Assembly: GCA_964549915.1 (NCBI GenBank)
Contig: CAZJWX010000014.1
Location: 1-64,000 of the forward strand
Direction: 5' to 3'
Source of the DNA: JAUZRW01 sp964549915
GTDB taxonomy: Bacteria; Chloroflexota; Anaerolineae; Aggregatilineales; Phototrophicaceae
DNA: 64,000 nucleotides
Part shown: positions 63,095 to 64,000 of the stretch, one piece after another
Layout of the letters: every line of letters begins with the position of its first letter
Position numbering within the stretch: the first letter of the stretch is position 1
Translations under genes and position numbers: made by a program
Notes under the pieces: model-generated
Database searches by the model: none
What the model was told of the DNA's origin: nothing
Seen by the model: the letters and a program-made list of their open reading frames with translations, nothing else

Positions 63095-64000
63095 GTGAAT
63101 GGTGTGCCGTTGGTCAGTACACTTTTAGACTTTTCACAAGAACTGTTCACCAGGCCACAGGGCAGCAGCATCTATTTCCTGTTGATGATGCTCTTCGTCC
63201 TGGGGAGTTTCTGGTTTGCGGTGGAACTGCCAGTGCCGCTGGAAAGGCTCCACTATCGACGCTACCGGGTGGCGCTGGCGGGAGTTGCCGCCGCGTGGTT
63301 GGTGCTATTGGGTGGCGTCGTCTTCACACAGGTTACAGCACAAGAAGCCTCGCGCATCTTGCCACCACTCGAACGCGCGGTCATGGCCGTCAGTCTGCTG
63401 CTGCTGGGCTGGGGAATGCTCACGGCGGATCATCAACGGCTGCGACGGGTATCGAATCTCGTGTTGCTGCTCTTCCTGGGGCTGGTCGTCGCGGGTTATA
63501 TGTACATCGGCGTCCTATGGGCCACCCAGACTGATCCCGACTTCAACCTATCGGTCTTCGGTGCGGCAGCCACAATCACCCTGTTGGCGATCTCGCTCCT
63601 GGGGGTGGTACTCAGTCTCTTCCTGGTGCGATACGTGCTGGATGCACCGCTGAAACTGGTCTATTTCGGGGTTGTGGCGGCGGCATCCGGCCTGATGCTG
63701 TACCAGACCAGCCATTTCCGCTTGCTCGGCAGCGATCCGGGCTTATTGCGGCTGGGGTTCCTGCTCAGCTTCTTGCTCGTGCCGATTGTGCTCTATCGGA
63801 CGATGACCGCTCTGTATCGCGATCAAATCAGCGCGGAACGCCCCGCCACCCAGCGCGTAGTCACCACGTCACCGCCACCGATCACGCGCACCCGGGTGAC
63901 AACGCCGTCTGTGCCTGCCCGCGAGATGCAGTCCGTACAGTTGCTGAAAGCCCTGGGCATGATCCTGGAGGGCGCATCACCGGATACCATCCCGCACCAG
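63095..64000 (+). CDS. Polytopic membrane protein, probable sensor N-terminus (truncated by window edge)
   Basis: An open frame of 302 codons from a GTG at 63095 (MNGVPLVSTLLDFSQELFTR) runs off the right edge; a TATACT at 63058-63063 may be its -10. Seven or so hydrophobic segments alternate with short loops: YFLLMMLFVLGSFWFAVEL, VALAGVAAAWLVLLGGVVF, LVLLLFLGLVVAGYMYIGVL, ATITLLAISLLGVVLSLFL and others. A Pro/Thr-rich linker follows at about 255-280. The last residues (SVQLLKALGMILEGASPDTI) look like the beginning of a GAF-type module, so a membrane-anchored sensor kinase is likely. This is inference from layout. Confidence 0.6.
   Translation, partial: MNGVPLVSTLLDFSQELFTRPQGSSIYFLLMMLFVLGSFWFAVELPVPLERLHYRRYRVALAGVAAAWLVLLGGVVFTQVTAQEASRILPPLERAVMAVSLLLLGWGMLTADHQRLRRVSNLVLLLFLGLVVAGYMYIGVLWATQTDPDFNLSVFGAAATITLLAISLLGVVLSLFLVRYVLDAPLKLVYFGVVAAASGLMLYQTSHFRLLGSDPGLLRLGFLLSFLLVPIVLYRTMTALYRDQISAERPATQRVVTTSPPPITRTRVTTPSVPAREMQSVQLLKALGMILEGASPDTIPHQ

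Overview
The window looks like a chromosomal segment of a Chloroflexota bacterium, most likely Anaerolineae-like. This is an inference from gene style, not from a marker gene. The cues are secreted proteins with long Pro/Thr stalks, ATGA-coupled operons, many ABC importers, a CoA/ferredoxin-linked catabolic repertoire, and no outer-membrane genes.

Layout. 1-5.3 kb (minus strand): the end of what looks like a conjugative element, with a VirB6/TrbL-like membrane protein running off the left edge, a lipoprotein, a Pro/Thr-rich secreted protein and a LuxR-like regulator. 5.5-8.15 kb: a scar made of a complete IS3-type element joined to an inverted, truncated second copy. A methyltransferase gene on one side and an unidentified gene on the other have been cut. 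8.2-11.4 kb (plus): a tight accessory cassette with a DUF433/PIN-like toxin-antitoxin pair, a small protein, a frameshifted HNH nuclease gene and a Mrr_N-NERD-helicase fusion, probably a defence module. 11.6-15.3 kb: a secreted beta-propeller protein, a ZIP metal transporter and decayed gene remnants. 15.3-18.0 kb (minus): a four-subunit 2-oxoacid:ferredoxin oxidoreductase operon. 18.7-26.5 kb (plus): a giant secreted nuclease of about 2,620 residues with duplicated modules. 26.6-31.3 kb (minus): a complete branched-chain amino-acid ABC transporter (livKHMGF).

31.5-46.0 kb: a myo-inositol catabolic cluster. It holds aldolase, two Gfo/Idh dehydrogenases, iolA, iolD, iolB, a sugar epimerase-like protein, iolC and an inositol-type ABC importer, with a divergent IclR regulator. 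A two-domain TIR protein gene of clearly different base composition sits inside this operon with only 8-bp and 3-bp spacers. 46.5-50.3 kb (minus): a sulfur module with a SulP permease, a persulfide-dioxygenase/rhodanese fusion and a free rhodanese. 50.5-53.8 kb (plus): a small sensor-like protein, a histidine kinase and two receiver proteins. 53.9-56.1 kb (minus): an SH3/glycosidase-like/M23 peptidase protein. 56.2 kb: tRNA-Pro(GGG). 56.6-60.6 kb (plus): an oligopeptide ABC importer. 60.7-62.9 kb (minus): a beta-lactamase-fold protein and a NUDIX hydrolase. 63.1-64 kb (plus): the start of a membrane sensor protein.

How it fits together. The housekeeping part describes a heterotroph importing amino acids, peptides and inositol and feeding 2-oxoacids, acetyl-CoA and DHAP into central metabolism, with ferredoxin as electron carrier. 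The most unusual points are the TIR-TIR gene embedded in the inositol operon, the HNH/NERD-helicase cassette, the IS scar, and the recent 570-bp tandem duplication in the giant nuclease.
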